Positions 14,187-22,814 of a stretch of 40,574 nt of DNA are shown piece by piece. How positions within the stretch are numbered: the stretch's first letter is position 1; every line of letters begins with the position of its first letter. This stretch comes from Sivonenia sp049582005 (lineage in GTDB: Bacteria; Cyanobacteriota; Cyanobacteriia; Gloeobacterales; PMM-0068). A program made the position numbers and the translations under genes. A model generated the notes under the pieces. The model did not search any database, was not told where the DNA came from, and saw nothing but the letters and a program-made list of their open reading frames with translations. The DNA is taken from positions 1 through 40,574 of the forward strand of contig JBAUTB010000033.1 in the NCBI GenBank assembly GCA_049582005.1, in the 5' to 3' direction.

Positions 14187-15521
14187 GTGAAAATAACTAT
14201 CCCTGAATTCTCGCTTGTTCTCCTCATCGGTCCTGCCGGTGCCGGGAAGTCTACCTTGGCGCACAAGCATTTCAAGTCAACGGAGATTCTCTCTTCTGAC
14301 TTTTTTCGGGGCATGGTTTCTGATGATGAGAATAATCAGGCCGTCAGTAAAGATGCCTTTGAAGTCTTACATTTCGTGGCCGCTAAACGACTTGCGGCAG
14401 GCAAATTGACTGTCATCGATGCAACTAATGTCCAGCCAGAAGCCCGTAATTCCCTGATTACCCTAGCCCGTAAATATCATTACTTGCCCGTGGCGATTGT
14501 GCTCAATCTGCCGGAAGCTCTGTGTCGGCAAAGAGACCAGGAACGACCTAAGCGAAGTGTTGGCCCCTCTATCGTTCACCTGCATAGTCAACAGTTGCAG
14601 AATTCTTTACCTAGCCTTGAACAAGAAGGCTTTCGACGTCGAGATGTTTATATCCTCAATTCCGTAGAGGAAATTAATACCGCTGAAATCCTTCGCCAAC
14701 CACTGGATAATAACCGCAAATACGAACATGGCCCCTTCGACATTATTGGGGATATTCATGGCTGTTTTGAGGAAGTGCACAAACTGCTCACTAAACTTGG
14801 CTATGAAATCATCCCCGAGCCAGAAGGCCACTATGCTGTTCATCATCCGGAAGGACGAAAAGTAATCTTCTTAGGTGACTTGGTAGACCGTGGCCCCAAA
14901 ATCCCCGCCGTGCTTAAACTTGTGATGAATATGGTGGAATCAGGAGTGGCACTCTGTGTACCAGGCAATCATGACACCAAGCTCCTGCGCAAACTCCGGG
15001 GTGAAAATGTACGGATTACCCACGGACTAGCAGAATCTCTAGCTCAGTTAACAGAGGAATCCCCAGCTTTTAAAGAACAAGTAATGACCTTCATCAATAA
15101 GCTGGTCAGCCACTATGTCTTGGATGACGGCAAGCTCGTCGTTGCCCATGCAGGGATGAAAGAATCTCTCCAAGGGCGCGATTCAGGTACCGTACGTAGT
15201 TTTGCCCAATATGGCGAAACTACTGGGGAAACCGATGAGTTTGGTCTGCCTGTCCGCTACAACTGGGCTGCCGAATATCAGGGTAAGGCGATGGTGGTCT
15301 ATGGGCATACTCCCATTGCAAAACTTAAATGGCTGAACAGAACAATCAATATTGATACAGGCTGCGTGTTTGGCGGGAGCTTAACGGCCCTTCGCTATCC
15401 AGAGAAAGAACTGGTCTCCGTCAAAGCTGCCCATACCTATTACGCATCAAGCAAGCCCTTTTTAGCGGAGGGAGAACAAGCCCCGGCCCTGAGGGCACAA
15501 CAAACGATAGACCTTACCTAG
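14187..15521 (+). CDS. Polynucleotide kinase-phosphatase (Pnkp) without ligase domain
   Basis: A 444-residue fusion. Residues 1-170 are a P-loop kinase: GPAGAGKST (15-23), SSDFFRGMVSDDENNQ and VIDATNVQPEAR. Residues 183-420 are a binuclear metallophosphatase: GDIHGC (D189, H191), FLGDLVDRGP (D231), PGNHD (N261, H262), VVAHAG (H321) and VVYGHTP (H374), all intact. Segment order and wording match bacterial Pnkp, which heals broken RNA ends by adding a 5' phosphate and removing 3' phosphates. Bacterial Pnkp of the RNA-repair type is about 850-870 residues with a C-terminal ligase and is often paired with hen1; here the protein ends right after the phosphatase. Translation starts with GTG at 14187, because an ATG nine bases upstream meets a stop. 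It may be transcribed with the ABC operon (84-bp gap), but the link is uncertain. Confidence 0.87.
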   Translation: MKITIPEFSLVLLIGPAGAGKSTLAHKHFKSTEILSSDFFRGMVSDDENNQAVSKDAFEVLHFVAAKRLAAGKLTVIDATNVQPEARNSLITLARKYHYLPVAIVLNLPEALCRQRDQERPKRSVGPSIVHLHSQQLQNSLPSLEQEGFRRRDVYILNSVEEINTAEILRQPLDNNRKYEHGPFDIIGDIHGCFEEVHKLLTKLGYEIIPEPEGHYAVHHPEGRKVIFLGDLVDRGPKIPAVLKLVMNMVESGVALCVPGNHDTKLLRKLRGENVRITHGLAESLAQLTEESPAFKEQVMTFINKLVSHYVLDDGKLVVAHAGMKESLQGRDSGTVRSFAQYGETTGETDEFGLPVRYNWAAEYQGKAMVVYGHTPIAKLKWLNRTINIDTGCVFGGSLTALRYPEKELVSVKAAHTYYASSKPFLAEGEQAPALRAQQTIDLT

Positions 15522-15560
15522 CCCTGCAAGAATTCTCTTTATGCATCAAGGGTCTGCGCC

Positions 15561-16445
15561 TCAAGCAAATTGAATAATCTTTTCTGCAACCAACAGTGGC
15601 TTTTCTAAATGGGAAACATGTCCGGATTCGGGCACCCAAATCAGCTTGCTGTCCGGCAACCTTGCTTCAAACTTATATGCCTCTTGCGGATTTAATATTT
15701 GGTCTTTTTCTCCCCAGAGGATTAGGACACTTTGGGACAGTTGCTTGATTTTATCTCCCAGGTAGGGATAGCCACCACTTTTCATGAATTTGATAATCGC
15801 TTGATGCCAGCCTTGCTGATAAACATGGAGAGAGCCACAAATTAATGCATCTTCAGAAGCGAGGGATTTATTGAAATAGGAAAGTTCACTGACTCGTTGG
15901 CGAAGTTTTGGACTTTTTAAAAATTCAACGGCTAAATGATCAAAAGGTGGGAATAAATATCGGACTATGGGGGGCACTCCATTCGTAAAGCCGGCACTGT
16001 CAATTAAGACTACTTTTTTCACGCATCCAGGATAGGACAGCGCAAAATCTAGAACAGCAGCTCCACCCATAGAAGCTCCCACCAAAATCACAGGGCGCTG
16101 GATGAGCGTTTTCCAAAAACTGTAAAGGTGCTTTCGAATGACCTCCGGGCTGTAGGAAATATCCCCTCTGCGTTCTGTAAATCCAAAGCCCAACAGGTCT
16201 ACAGCCCAGGTTTCATGACTTCTGGCTAACGGAGGCAACAGACGTCGGAATTCCATCACAGAGCTGTCAAACCCATGGAGCAGAAGGATAGGTGTGCCTG
16301 CCTGCCCTTGTTGCACATAACTGGTTTCTATTCCTTGCATGGAAGAGTCAAGATTAATGCGCTGCCTCTGAATCTGTTGGGCCAGCGCTATGGAAGTGGG
16401 TTCCGTTAATTGATGAACTTGGGGCGGCAAAAAAGCAGGAAACAT
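15561..16445 (-). CDS. Alpha/beta hydrolase
   Basis: A 294-residue alpha/beta-hydrolase-fold protein. The oxyanion strand is LLLHGFDSSVMEFRRLLPPL, the nucleophile elbow is VGASMGGAAVLDF (Ser), the acid lies in LWGEKDQILNP (Asp), and the catalytic His is in PESGHVSHLEKP. The ATG at 16445 is preferred over the TTG at 16448. There is no signal peptide. WAVDLLGFGFTERR is characteristic of the group that includes esterases, haloperoxidase-like enzymes and many cyanobacterial hydrolases of unknown substrate. It is divergent in sequence from, but of the same general type as, the hydrolase at 21357. It lies downstream of fabF on the same strand with a gap of about 130 bp. Substrate unknown. Confidence 0.85.
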   Translation of the reverse strand: MFPAFLPPQVHQLTEPTSIALAQQIQRQRINLDSSMQGIETSYVQQGQAGTPILLLHGFDSSVMEFRRLLPPLARSHETWAVDLLGFGFTERRGDISYSPEVIRKHLYSFWKTLIQRPVILVGASMGGAAVLDFALSYPGCVKKVVLIDSAGFTNGVPPIVRYLFPPFDHLAVEFLKSPKLRQRVSELSYFNKSLASEDALICGSLHVYQQGWHQAIIKFMKSGGYPYLGDKIKQLSQSVLILWGEKDQILNPQEAYKFEARLPDSKLIWVPESGHVSHLEKPLLVAEKIIQFA

Positions 16446-16575
16446 CAAGAACCGAGAGCGAAGGCTTTGGACAGCATTTTACGCGACTATCACAGGCTGC
16501 ACGCTGATAAAACTGCTCGGTTCGACTGCGGATATCTAGAAGTGTCATTATCATTTCTGCTATGGAATGTAAAAC

Positions 16576-17820
16576 TCAACCGACAAACTTCTTGAAGATC
16601 AAAGAGCCGTTGTGTCCACCGAAGCCAAAAGAATTGGACATAGCGTAGTTGATCGTGCGTGCCTTCGCTACTTTTGGGGTGTAATCCAAGTCGCAGAGTT
16701 CATCTGGGGTGTCCAGATTGATAGTAGGTGGCACCAAGTCATGTTGCATGGCTAACACCGAAGCCACCGCCTCAATTCCTCCAGAAGCTCCTAAGAGGTG
16801 GCCGGTCATGGATTTAGTGGAACTAATAGAGACTTTATAGGCATGGTCTCCCAAAGCCGTCTTGATCGCTATCGATTCATTGGCATCATTGCCTGGGGTA
16901 CTCGTGCCATGGGCATTCAGATAATCTAACTGCTCTGGTGAAATTCCGGCATCTTTAAGCGCCAGACGCATCGCTCGAGCAGCGCCTTCATGGCCAGGAA
17001 CAGGGGCCGTCATGTGATACGCATCGCACGTCATCGCGTACCCCACTAGTTCGGCATAGATTCTGGCCCCTCGTGACTGAGCATAGGTCAGTTCTTCTAA
17101 AAGCAGAATGCCGCAGCCCTCGCCCAAGACAAATCCATCTCGGTCCTTATCAAATGGACGACTGGCATGTTCTGGGTCATCATTGCGCGTCGAAAGAGCC
17201 CGAGCTGCTGCAAAACCAGCAATACTCAGCGGGGTAACCGCAGATTCCGTGCCCCCACAGAGCATGGCTTGGGCATGTCCCATCTGAATAATTCTGAAGG
17301 CATCGCCAATGGCATTCGTACCTGCGGTACAGGCCGTTACCGTGCAGGAATTCGGCCCTTTAGCCCCCGTATGAATCGCTGCTTGTCCCGAAGCCATATT
17401 CGAGATCATCATCGGCACCATAAAAGGCGAACAGCGGTCAGGGCCTTTGGTCAATAGGATTTCCTGTTGCTCTTCCATGATCCTGATTCCACCAACTCCA
17501 GAGCCGATAAGAATACCAACCTGTTCGCTGTTCAGGTCATTGATCACAAATTGAGCATCTTGCATAGCTTGGATAGAAGCCGCTACCGCAAATTGAGTGA
17601 AGCGGTCCATGCGTTTAGCTTCTTTTTTGTCGATGAAATGGAAAGCATCAAAATCTTTTACTTCCGCAGCAAAATGCACTTTCTGATTGGAAGAATCAAA
17701 CTGGGTAATTGGCCCTACCCCATTTTTTCCTGTACTCAGGCCGGTCCAAAAGTCTGCCAGGCCATTGCCTATAGGGGTAAAACAAGCCATACCTGTAACG
17801 ACAACGCGGCGCTTCTCCAT
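16576..17820 (-). CDS. fabF: 3-oxoacyl-ACP synthase II FabF
   Basis: A 414-residue condensing enzyme of type II fatty acid synthesis, which elongates acyl-ACP with malonyl-ACP. Translation starts at the ATG at 17820; the TTG three bases earlier is unlikely. VVVTGMACFTPIGNG opens the thiolase fold. The catalytic triad is complete: C164 in TACTAGTNAIG, H303 in LNAHGTSTPGND and H340 in STKSMTGHLLGASGG, with K335. Glycine-rich NSFGFGGHNGSLIF closes the protein. Length and residue numbering are nearly those of Escherichia coli FabF. An acyl carrier protein gene often precedes fabF, but none is seen here; upstream is a divergent membrane-protein gene. Confidence 0.95.
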   Translation of the reverse strand: MEKRRVVVTGMACFTPIGNGLADFWTGLSTGKNGVGPITQFDSSNQKVHFAAEVKDFDAFHFIDKKEAKRMDRFTQFAVAASIQAMQDAQFVINDLNSEQVGILIGSGVGGIRIMEEQQEILLTKGPDRCSPFMVPMMISNMASGQAAIHTGAKGPNSCTVTACTAGTNAIGDAFRIIQMGHAQAMLCGGTESAVTPLSIAGFAAARALSTRNDDPEHASRPFDKDRDGFVLGEGCGILLLEELTYAQSRGARIYAELVGYAMTCDAYHMTAPVPGHEGAARAMRLALKDAGISPEQLDYLNAHGTSTPGNDANESIAIKTALGDHAYKVSISSTKSMTGHLLGASGGIEAVASVLAMQHDLVPPTINLDTPDELCDLDYTPKVAKARTINYAMSNSFGFGGHNGSLIFKKFVG

Positions 17821-17940
17821 CAAACGGATTCTCCTAGATCTAGGCCAAACATTCCTACCCTTATAAGATTAGCAGTCCCTTGTCTTCGCTCTTGCCCGTC
17901 TGTTTTGCTGTAATTAAATCAGCGCTCCCCAGGACGAACC

Positions 17941-18612
17941 ATGCCAGTACCGATTAATATCCAGCGAATTCTTTTTTTTACCGTCTGGCTAATTTTTTTA
18001 GGATATGCTGTATTCTTCGCTCCACCGAGTGCCCCAGACACACCTGAACTTCTCATAAAACTCATTTTGGCACAAACTGAAGGGCTCAATCCTATTTTGG
18101 TTGCCTTATTCAACATCATGGGCATCTTGCCGATTTGGTATTGGTTTTTGCTAGCGCCTGACAGCCGCATCCAAAAAATTCCAGTTTGGCCTTTTGCTCT
18201 CGGGATGATGGTGGCTGGAGGGTTTGCCTTATTGCCTTATCTAGCCCTGCGGAGCCCTTCATCGCAAGCCTCAACGGCACAAAAGTCTTTGTCTTGGATT
18301 CAAAAAATATTTGATAATCGTTGGATAGCGTTGATCGCAGTTCTAGGGGTCTTTGGACTTGGATTTTATGGTTTGCGCCAAGGGGATTGGACAAACTACG
18401 TCACCCAATTTCATAGCAATCGATTTGTCCATGTGATGAGTCTAGATTTTCTATTGCTCTGTACCTGCCTACCGATATTAATCCGGCAAGACTTGACACA
18501 GCGAAAGCTCACAGAGGAAAATTTACTGTGGAAGCTCGTGTTCATTCCGATTTTAGGATCTGCCCTCTATATAGTCTTGCGCCCACCGTTGTTACCGCAA
18601 CAACAACCTTAA
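17941..18612 (+). CDS. Conserved cyanobacterial-type integral membrane protein
   Basis: A 223-residue protein with about six hydrophobic segments: residues 8-28 (ILFFTVWLIFLGYAVFFAPP), about 50-72 (LVALFNIMGILPIWYWFLLA), 80-100 (WPFALGMMVAGGFALLPYLA), 125-145, 165-182 and 195-212. No enzymatic motif is recognised. PDTPELLIKLILAQTEGLNP and the pattern of short loops resemble membrane proteins found in cyanobacteria and plastids, but I cannot name a family. It is divergent from fabF and converges on the 18592 gene; the two coding ends overlap by 21 bp. Probably in the plasma or thylakoid membrane. Function unknown. Confidence 0.75.
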   Translation: MPVPINIQRILFFTVWLIFLGYAVFFAPPSAPDTPELLIKLILAQTEGLNPILVALFNIMGILPIWYWFLLAPDSRIQKIPVWPFALGMMVAGGFALLPYLALRSPSSQASTAQKSLSWIQKIFDNRWIALIAVLGVFGLGFYGLRQGDWTNYVTQFHSNRFVHVMSLDFLLLCTCLPILIRQDLTQRKLTEENLLWKLVFIPILGSALYIVLRPPLLPQQQP

Positions 18613-18942
18613 CCAAACAAAATATCCACCATTCAAAAAAACAGTGAACATCGCTCCTATCATGACGCCTCGTCTCAGACTGATTTTCTGCCGATCGTGC
18701 AACAAAGCGGAAATAGGAACAATGTAGACAAACTGGGTTAATCCAAGCAGCAGAAGCGCTAGCATTGAAAAATAAGTAATGGGCGAACTAAGCAATTGCA
18801 CCGCTCCTCCTAAGGAGGACACTGCATTGGTACCTAAAATAATTAAAATCCCTATAATAATAGCGAAGGCATGCATTGCCCAGGCAAGCAAGATGCCTGA
18901 AAAGACCTCTAGAAAATCACTTTTGCGCAATACTGGATTCAT
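18592..18942 (-). CDS. Small integral membrane protein, unknown function
   Basis: A 116-residue protein with three or four transmembrane segments: FSGILLAWAMHAFAIIIGIL, then about residues 50-75 (SSPITYFSMLALLLLGLTQF) and 95-114 (GVMIGAMFTVFLNGGYFVWL). A short cytoplasmic-type loop LLHDRQKISLRRG carries the positive charges. I recognise no family. The stop codon overlaps the 3' end of the convergent membrane-protein gene by 21 bp. No good ribosome-binding site precedes the ATG at 18942. Its hydrophobic organisation and length support a real gene. Function unknown. Confidence 0.65.
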   Translation of the reverse strand: MNPVLRKSDFLEVFSGILLAWAMHAFAIIIGILIILGTNAVSSLGGAVQLLSSPITYFSMLALLLLGLTQFVYIVPISALLHDRQKISLRRGVMIGAMFTVFLNGGYFVWLRLLLR

Positions 18943-18970
18943 TATGAATGGTAAATTTTAGGAGGTGTCT

Positions 18971-19027
18971 ATGATGACACTTGAAATTCCACAGAGACGG
19001 AAGAGCAACAAAAGTATAAAGTTATAG
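18971..19027 (+). CDS. Possible 18-residue peptide with strong ribosome-binding site
   Basis: MMTLEIPQRRKSNKSIKL follows a perfect AGGAGG (18960-18965) at 5-nt spacing. It ends about 100 bp before the TPR gene. It might be a leader peptide, a truncated gene or chance. I do not recognise it. Confidence 0.3.
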   Translation: MMTLEIPQRRKSNKSIKL

Positions 19028-19128
19028 TGCCGGCTTGACGCTAGAGTGAAACGTGGACATCTATATCCACAGGTCCTTCAATCAACAAACAGACTGTAGG
19101 CGTTCTTCTTAATGAGGAGTATTTAGTT

Positions 19129-20382
19129 ATGAAATTTAAATCGTTTACGCAGCATGGACCTGTAGGCATTCTTATGCTAATGACCTTAGGTCTTAGTGCC
19201 AATATTGTTTTTGCAGAACGTTCAGAGACGATAGGGACTTCGGAAACAATAGACATACCTCAATTGCAAGTGGATGCCTATATGAGAGGACTTGCTCGTT
19301 ATAACCAAGGGGAATTCCAAGCAGCAATCAAAGAATTCAATCAAGCTTTAAAAGATGACCCCAAATATGCATTAGCTTATGTTGGTCGAGGACTTGCAAG
19401 TTTTATGTTGAGCAATAAAGAATCTGCACTCAAAGACTTTAATCGAGCTTTAATTATCGATCCAAATTTAGCAGAAGCCTATACTAATCGAGGGGTTGTT
19501 CATACAGATATGGGAAATAAGATGGCAGCGCTTGAGGATTATACCCAAGCCCTCAGCATCAATCCCAAATCCGTCTTTGCTTATGCCAATCGAGGGCTCA
19601 TCCGTGCTGAATTAGGAGATCAGAAAGGAGCCATCGAAGACTATACTCAAGCCCTGAGTCTTGATCCGAAAGATGCTTTTTCCTATCTCCGTCGGGGGGA
19701 AGCCAGGTTCAACTCAGGAAATAAGAAGGGAGCGATTGAAGATTATAATCAGGCGCTTAGCCTTAATCCCAAAGATGCCCTTATTTACCAGAGTCGGGCA
19801 GATGCTCACTATGCTTTAGGCGATAAGAAAGCAGCGATCGAAGACTATACCCAAGCTATTAATATTGCCCCCAATAGTGCCAATGCTTATCTAAATCGGG
19901 GGAATATCTACTTTGAGTTGGGAGAGCAAAATTTAGCCATGAAAGACTACGATGAAGCTATCAAAATCAATCCTAAATTTGCAATTGCCTATTACAACCG
20001 GGGTATAACGCGGGCTCGTTCAGGAGATAAGAAAACTGCAGTCGAAGACTACAATCAGGCTCTTAGCATTGACCCCAAGTATGCAGATGCCTATATCAAT
20101 CGCGGAATTGCACGGGCCGGTCTTGGTGACTTCAAGGGGGCTCTTGCTGATTACCAAGTAGCGCTGAATCTAACCCCAGAGAATGCCACCATTTACGAAA
20201 ACCGTGGGGATGCTCTTCTCAGTTTAGGAGAGAAAAGTAAAGCAATAGAGGACTATCAGAAAGCCGCCAATCTCTTTAAACTCAAAGGAAATATGGAGCG
20301 CTCCCAGAAATTATTGGGTACCATTCAAAAACTCCAATCAGAACCGGCTTTAAAGAAAAGCTCCCCGAGCGTCACGCCCTGA
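19129..20382 (+). CDS. Exported TPR-repeat protein (ten tetratricopeptide repeats)
   Basis: A 417-residue protein with a signal peptide (basic MKFKSFTQHG, hydrophobic ILMLMTLGLSANIVFA, cleavage after VFA). From about residue 50 to 395 it is made of ten 34-residue TPR units, e.g. AYANRGLIRAELGDQKGAIE and AYYNRGITRARSGDKKTAVE, with the usual W/L-G-Y-A-F-A-P consensus positions. TPR arrays bind other proteins; in cyanobacteria, exported ones are involved in photosystem assembly, secretion and surface complexes. The C-terminus is a helical cap and a short K/S/P-rich tail. GAGGAG lies 9 nt before the ATG at 19129, a strong start. It has no operon partner: the next gene is convergent. Binding partner unknown. 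Confidence 0.85.
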   Translation: MKFKSFTQHGPVGILMLMTLGLSANIVFAERSETIGTSETIDIPQLQVDAYMRGLARYNQGEFQAAIKEFNQALKDDPKYALAYVGRGLASFMLSNKESALKDFNRALIIDPNLAEAYTNRGVVHTDMGNKMAALEDYTQALSINPKSVFAYANRGLIRAELGDQKGAIEDYTQALSLDPKDAFSYLRRGEARFNSGNKKGAIEDYNQALSLNPKDALIYQSRADAHYALGDKKAAIEDYTQAINIAPNSANAYLNRGNIYFELGEQNLAMKDYDEAIKINPKFAIAYYNRGITRARSGDKKTAVEDYNQALSIDPKYADAYINRGIARAGLGDFKGALADYQVALNLTPENATIYENRGDALLSLGEKSKAIEDYQKAANLFKLKGNMERSQKLLGTIQKLQSEPALKKSSPSVTP

Positions 20383-20416
20383 GGAGCAAAAGCACATACG
20401 AGGAGAACAGGAACCG

Positions 20417-21124
20417 CTAGAGAATTTGGAAATCTCTATCTAAGGTGAGCGGGAAGTCGGTATTTGCGTCCAGAACTACCACTTGAGGGGCGGTAACGTT
20501 GCCCACTGCGGCACCAGCGACAGCACCAGCGATTACTTCTTCGGTCGCGATGACGCGGTCGCCGGTTAAACCGCCCAGAACCACACCCCCTAGAGCACCG
20601 ATAGCAGCATCTCCGGCAATGGCTCCTGTATTGGTTTCGCGGGGGTCTTTCACATCGTTGATTACTTTAGATTGGGCAGAAAGTGGATAACTACGGCCAT
20701 TAATAGTAATGCTCTTTGTAAAGAAGCGCGTACCGCCTGGAGCAGGCTCAAAATGTCCAGATACGACGCTACCATAAGGCAACAAGGTTCTCCCCTGGCT
20801 GTTTTTCACAGGCTGGCGTAGCGTGAATTCAAAGTCCCGACGCTCATTGGGAGCGATGTAGACTTTTTCGCCCTCATAGCCAACGAGAACAGGGGTTCCA
20901 GCTTGGAGCGTAGTCGCTTCAGCACTAAACTGAGGGACCGCAGCAACCGGGGTAGGCGCAGCGGTTACAACCGGCCGGCGAGCATCATAGCCCTGGTTAT
21001 AGCGTTTCACATAGGTTTTACGGTATTTTACGCGGGCCTCAGCAACTGGGGAAATGGCGACAAAGGCAGCAGAGGAGAGCAAGCTCATTACCAACGCAAC
21101 GTTCAAAAATGCAGACGATTTCAT
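20417..21124 (-). CDS. Exported protein with glycine-zipper-like segment, paralogue of the 22919 gene
   Basis: A 235-residue exported protein. The signal peptide is MKSSAFLNVALVMSLLSSAA followed by FVAISPVAEA. A basic/tyrosine-rich stretch (VKYRKTYVKRYNQGYDARR) and an Ala/Pro/Thr linker lead to a beta domain: GTPVLVGYEGEKVYIAPNER, the conserved GRTLLPYGSVVSGHFEPAPG and INGRSYPLSAQS. A glycine/alanine-rich hydrophobic segment (AIAGDAAIGALGGVVLGGLT, then AGAVAGAAVGNV) precedes the final VLDANTDFPLTLDRDFQI. The order promise-safe beta domain, glycine zipper and PLTL end is shared with the 22919 gene. Probably associated with the outer membrane. Function unknown. Confidence 0.75.
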   Translation of the reverse strand: MKSSAFLNVALVMSLLSSAAFVAISPVAEARVKYRKTYVKRYNQGYDARRPVVTAAPTPVAAVPQFSAEATTLQAGTPVLVGYEGEKVYIAPNERRDFEFTLRQPVKNSQGRTLLPYGSVVSGHFEPAPGGTRFFTKSITINGRSYPLSAQSKVINDVKDPRETNTGAIAGDAAIGALGGVVLGGLTGDRVIATEEVIAGAVAGAAVGNVTAPQVVVLDANTDFPLTLDRDFQIL

Positions 21125-21356
21125 GGATTCATTCCTTCAGAAGCTGTGTGATTGACCCTTGGTTAGAGATGCAGTGCATCCTGTTTGCAGAAGCGCATCG
21201 GACGCTCTGACTCTTTTAGTTTCTGAGATTTGACCAAGAAAACCTATTGTTCAAAACGCAGGTTCTGCTTGTTCAAGACGTAAATTCTTCTACGGTCAAA
21301 CGAAGGCAGACCTGCGTACAGAAGTTATCGAAGCTTTTTTTTGGTAGCTGGCTGAT

Positions 21357-22274
21357 TTACTCTTTTCCAAATACCCGTTCAGCCCACCGTAATATATGCC
21401 CATTGACCACTTCAGGTACTTCATCTTGGGGACAATGGCCCGCATTTGGAAGGGCAATAAATTCTTCTACACAGGGGTAGGCCGCATAGGCCCGTCCCAA
21501 ATGAATCGGCTCCCAAGGGTCTTTTTCGCCCCAGAGAAATTGCACGGGGCACTGCTGTTTGTTGAGTTTGGGCAGTAAATCTTCAGCCAGTGGACCAGAA
21601 GCATAGTTGATAAAAGTCAGAAAAACTTCTAGGGCTCCCTCATCCAAAGCAGGCTCTAAGAGCAGATTCACCAATTCATCGGTGACCGCTTCTGGCTGGG
21701 CATAGGCTTGCAGTAAGACCTTGCGCAAAGCTCGAGGATTGCGTAAACGATCGAAGAATACTCGCCCTAAGGGCGTTTTCGTGAGCAGTTTTTGGATCAG
21801 CGGCGTTCCTATCTGTCGAATCCAAGGTTGGGTTTGACGCTTTTTTTCATGTAACAAGCGTAAGGAACAGTTCAGGAGACTTAAGCCCCGGACCAAATCA
21901 GGGCGGTCCACAGCAGCCTGAAGGCAGACAATACAGCCAATGGAATTACCCACCCAAAGACTAGGAGCGCCAACCACTTGCTCGGTGAAGGCTTCCAATT
22001 GGGCAGCCCAAGTATCAAACGTATAGGCAACTTCCCGTGGCTTTGCGGAAGCTCCAAACCCTAGCAGGTCTATGGCCCAGACTTGATGCTGTTGAGATAG
22101 CTGGGCAAAGTTTTTTCGCCAATGAATAGAAGATGCTCCAAACCCGTGAACCAGGACCAAGGGAGGACCTTGCCTGCCTACTTCACGGTAGGCAATGCGG
22201 TGATCTTCCCAAGTCCAAGTCTTGAGCGGAGGTAAGAGAAAGGTGCGATCAATACCGACCGGGGAAGGTTGCAT
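21357..22274 (-). CDS. Alpha/beta hydrolase
   Basis: A 305-residue alpha/beta-hydrolase-fold protein with PLVLVHGFGASSIHWRKNFA (oxyanion region), WAIDLLGFGASAKP, the nucleophile elbow VGNSIGCIVCLQA (Ser), LWGEKDPWEP (acid) and LPNAGHCPQDEVPE (catalytic His). The pattern GFGxSxKP plus a helical cap is that of epoxide-hydrolase/esterase-like enzymes widespread in cyanobacteria and plastids; some plastid relatives act on pheophytin or lipids, but no residue here proves a substrate. No signal peptide. It is downstream of glnB on the same strand, with a perfect 15-bp hairpin between them, so it is probably transcribed separately. Confidence 0.85.
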   Translation of the reverse strand: MQPSPVGIDRTFLLPPLKTWTWEDHRIAYREVGRQGPPLVLVHGFGASSIHWRKNFAQLSQQHQVWAIDLLGFGASAKPREVAYTFDTWAAQLEAFTEQVVGAPSLWVGNSIGCIVCLQAAVDRPDLVRGLSLLNCSLRLLHEKKRQTQPWIRQIGTPLIQKLLTKTPLGRVFFDRLRNPRALRKVLLQAYAQPEAVTDELVNLLLEPALDEGALEVFLTFINYASGPLAEDLLPKLNKQQCPVQFLWGEKDPWEPIHLGRAYAAYPCVEEFIALPNAGHCPQDEVPEVVNGHILRWAERVFGKE

Positions 22275-22314
22275 AGTTGGATTTATACACTGCTTCCAAG
22301 GCTAACATTCGATA

Positions 22315-22356
22315 CTGAAAAGTCATGGACATACTGTGATTTCCATGACTTTTCAG
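22315..22356 (-). terminator. Perfect 15-bp hairpin downstream of glnB
   Basis: CTGAAAAGTCATGGA at 22315-22329 is matched exactly by TCCATGACTTTTCAG at 22342-22356, with a 12-nt loop. It lies 24 bp past the glnB stop. On the minus strand the 3' arm contains TTTT. Probably the glnB terminator, possibly bidirectional. Confidence 0.7.
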
Positions 22357-22379
22357 ATCTCTTGACTCAGCCGTAAAGC

Positions 22380-22718
22380 TTAAAGAGCAGCTTGATTCTT
22401 CTCGCCTGTACGGATGCGGACAACTCCATCTACTGGCGAGACAAAAATCTTTCCGTCTCCGATTTCACCGGTACGAGCAGCCATGGCAATCTTGTCGATT
22501 ACTGTATCTACGAGATCGTCATCCACCACTACTTCTACTTTCAGTTTTTGTAGAAATTCCACGGTGTATTCAGAGCCCCGATAGCGCTCTGTTTGTCCTT
22601 TTTGACGACCGAATCCCCGGACTTCCGTCACGGTCATCCCAATAACGCCCGCATTGACCAAGGCTCCTTTGACTTCGTCTAACTTAAAAGGACGAATAAT
22701 GGCTTCTACTTTCTTCAA
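22380..22718 (-). CDS. glnB: Nitrogen regulatory protein P-II (GlnB)
   Basis: A 112-residue canonical P-II. It senses ATP/ADP and 2-oxoglutarate and controls NtcA coactivator PipX, N-acetylglutamate kinase, and nitrate and ammonium transport. The T-loop VRGFGRQKGQTERYRGSEYT is complete and includes Ser49 and Tyr51. The B-loop TGEIGDGKIF and C-loop RIRTGEKN are intact. Translation very probably starts at TTG 22718: AGGAGG lies 8 nt before it, and it places KKVEAIIRPF at the conserved N-terminus. The open frame continues upstream to 22763, but that extension is not found in the family. A promoter with an NtcA-like site is visible at 22773-22814. A divergent P-II paralogue lies at 12878. Confidence 0.95.
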   Translation of the reverse strand: MKKVEAIIRPFKLDEVKGALVNAGVIGMTVTEVRGFGRQKGQTERYRGSEYTVEFLQKLKVEVVVDDDLVDTVIDKIAMAARTGEIGDGKIFVSPVDGVVRIRTGEKNQAAL

Positions 22719-22772
22719 AAAATATTCCTCCTGCACACTAATAGATGGAAAGACTGCAAACACCGTGATTAA

Positions 22773-22814
22773 TCTATATCACCGGAATGTACCAGATTTT
22801 GTGGCTAAAAGTAC
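22773..22814 (-). promoter_or_regulatory. Probable NtcA-dependent glnB promoter
   Basis: On the minus strand GTACTTTTAGCCAC (22814-22801) matches GTA-N8-TAC at five of six fixed positions. Exactly 22 nt further lies TATAGA (22778-22773). This is class II NtcA geometry and predicts a transcript start near 22766 and a leader of about 48 nt. Confidence 0.6.
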
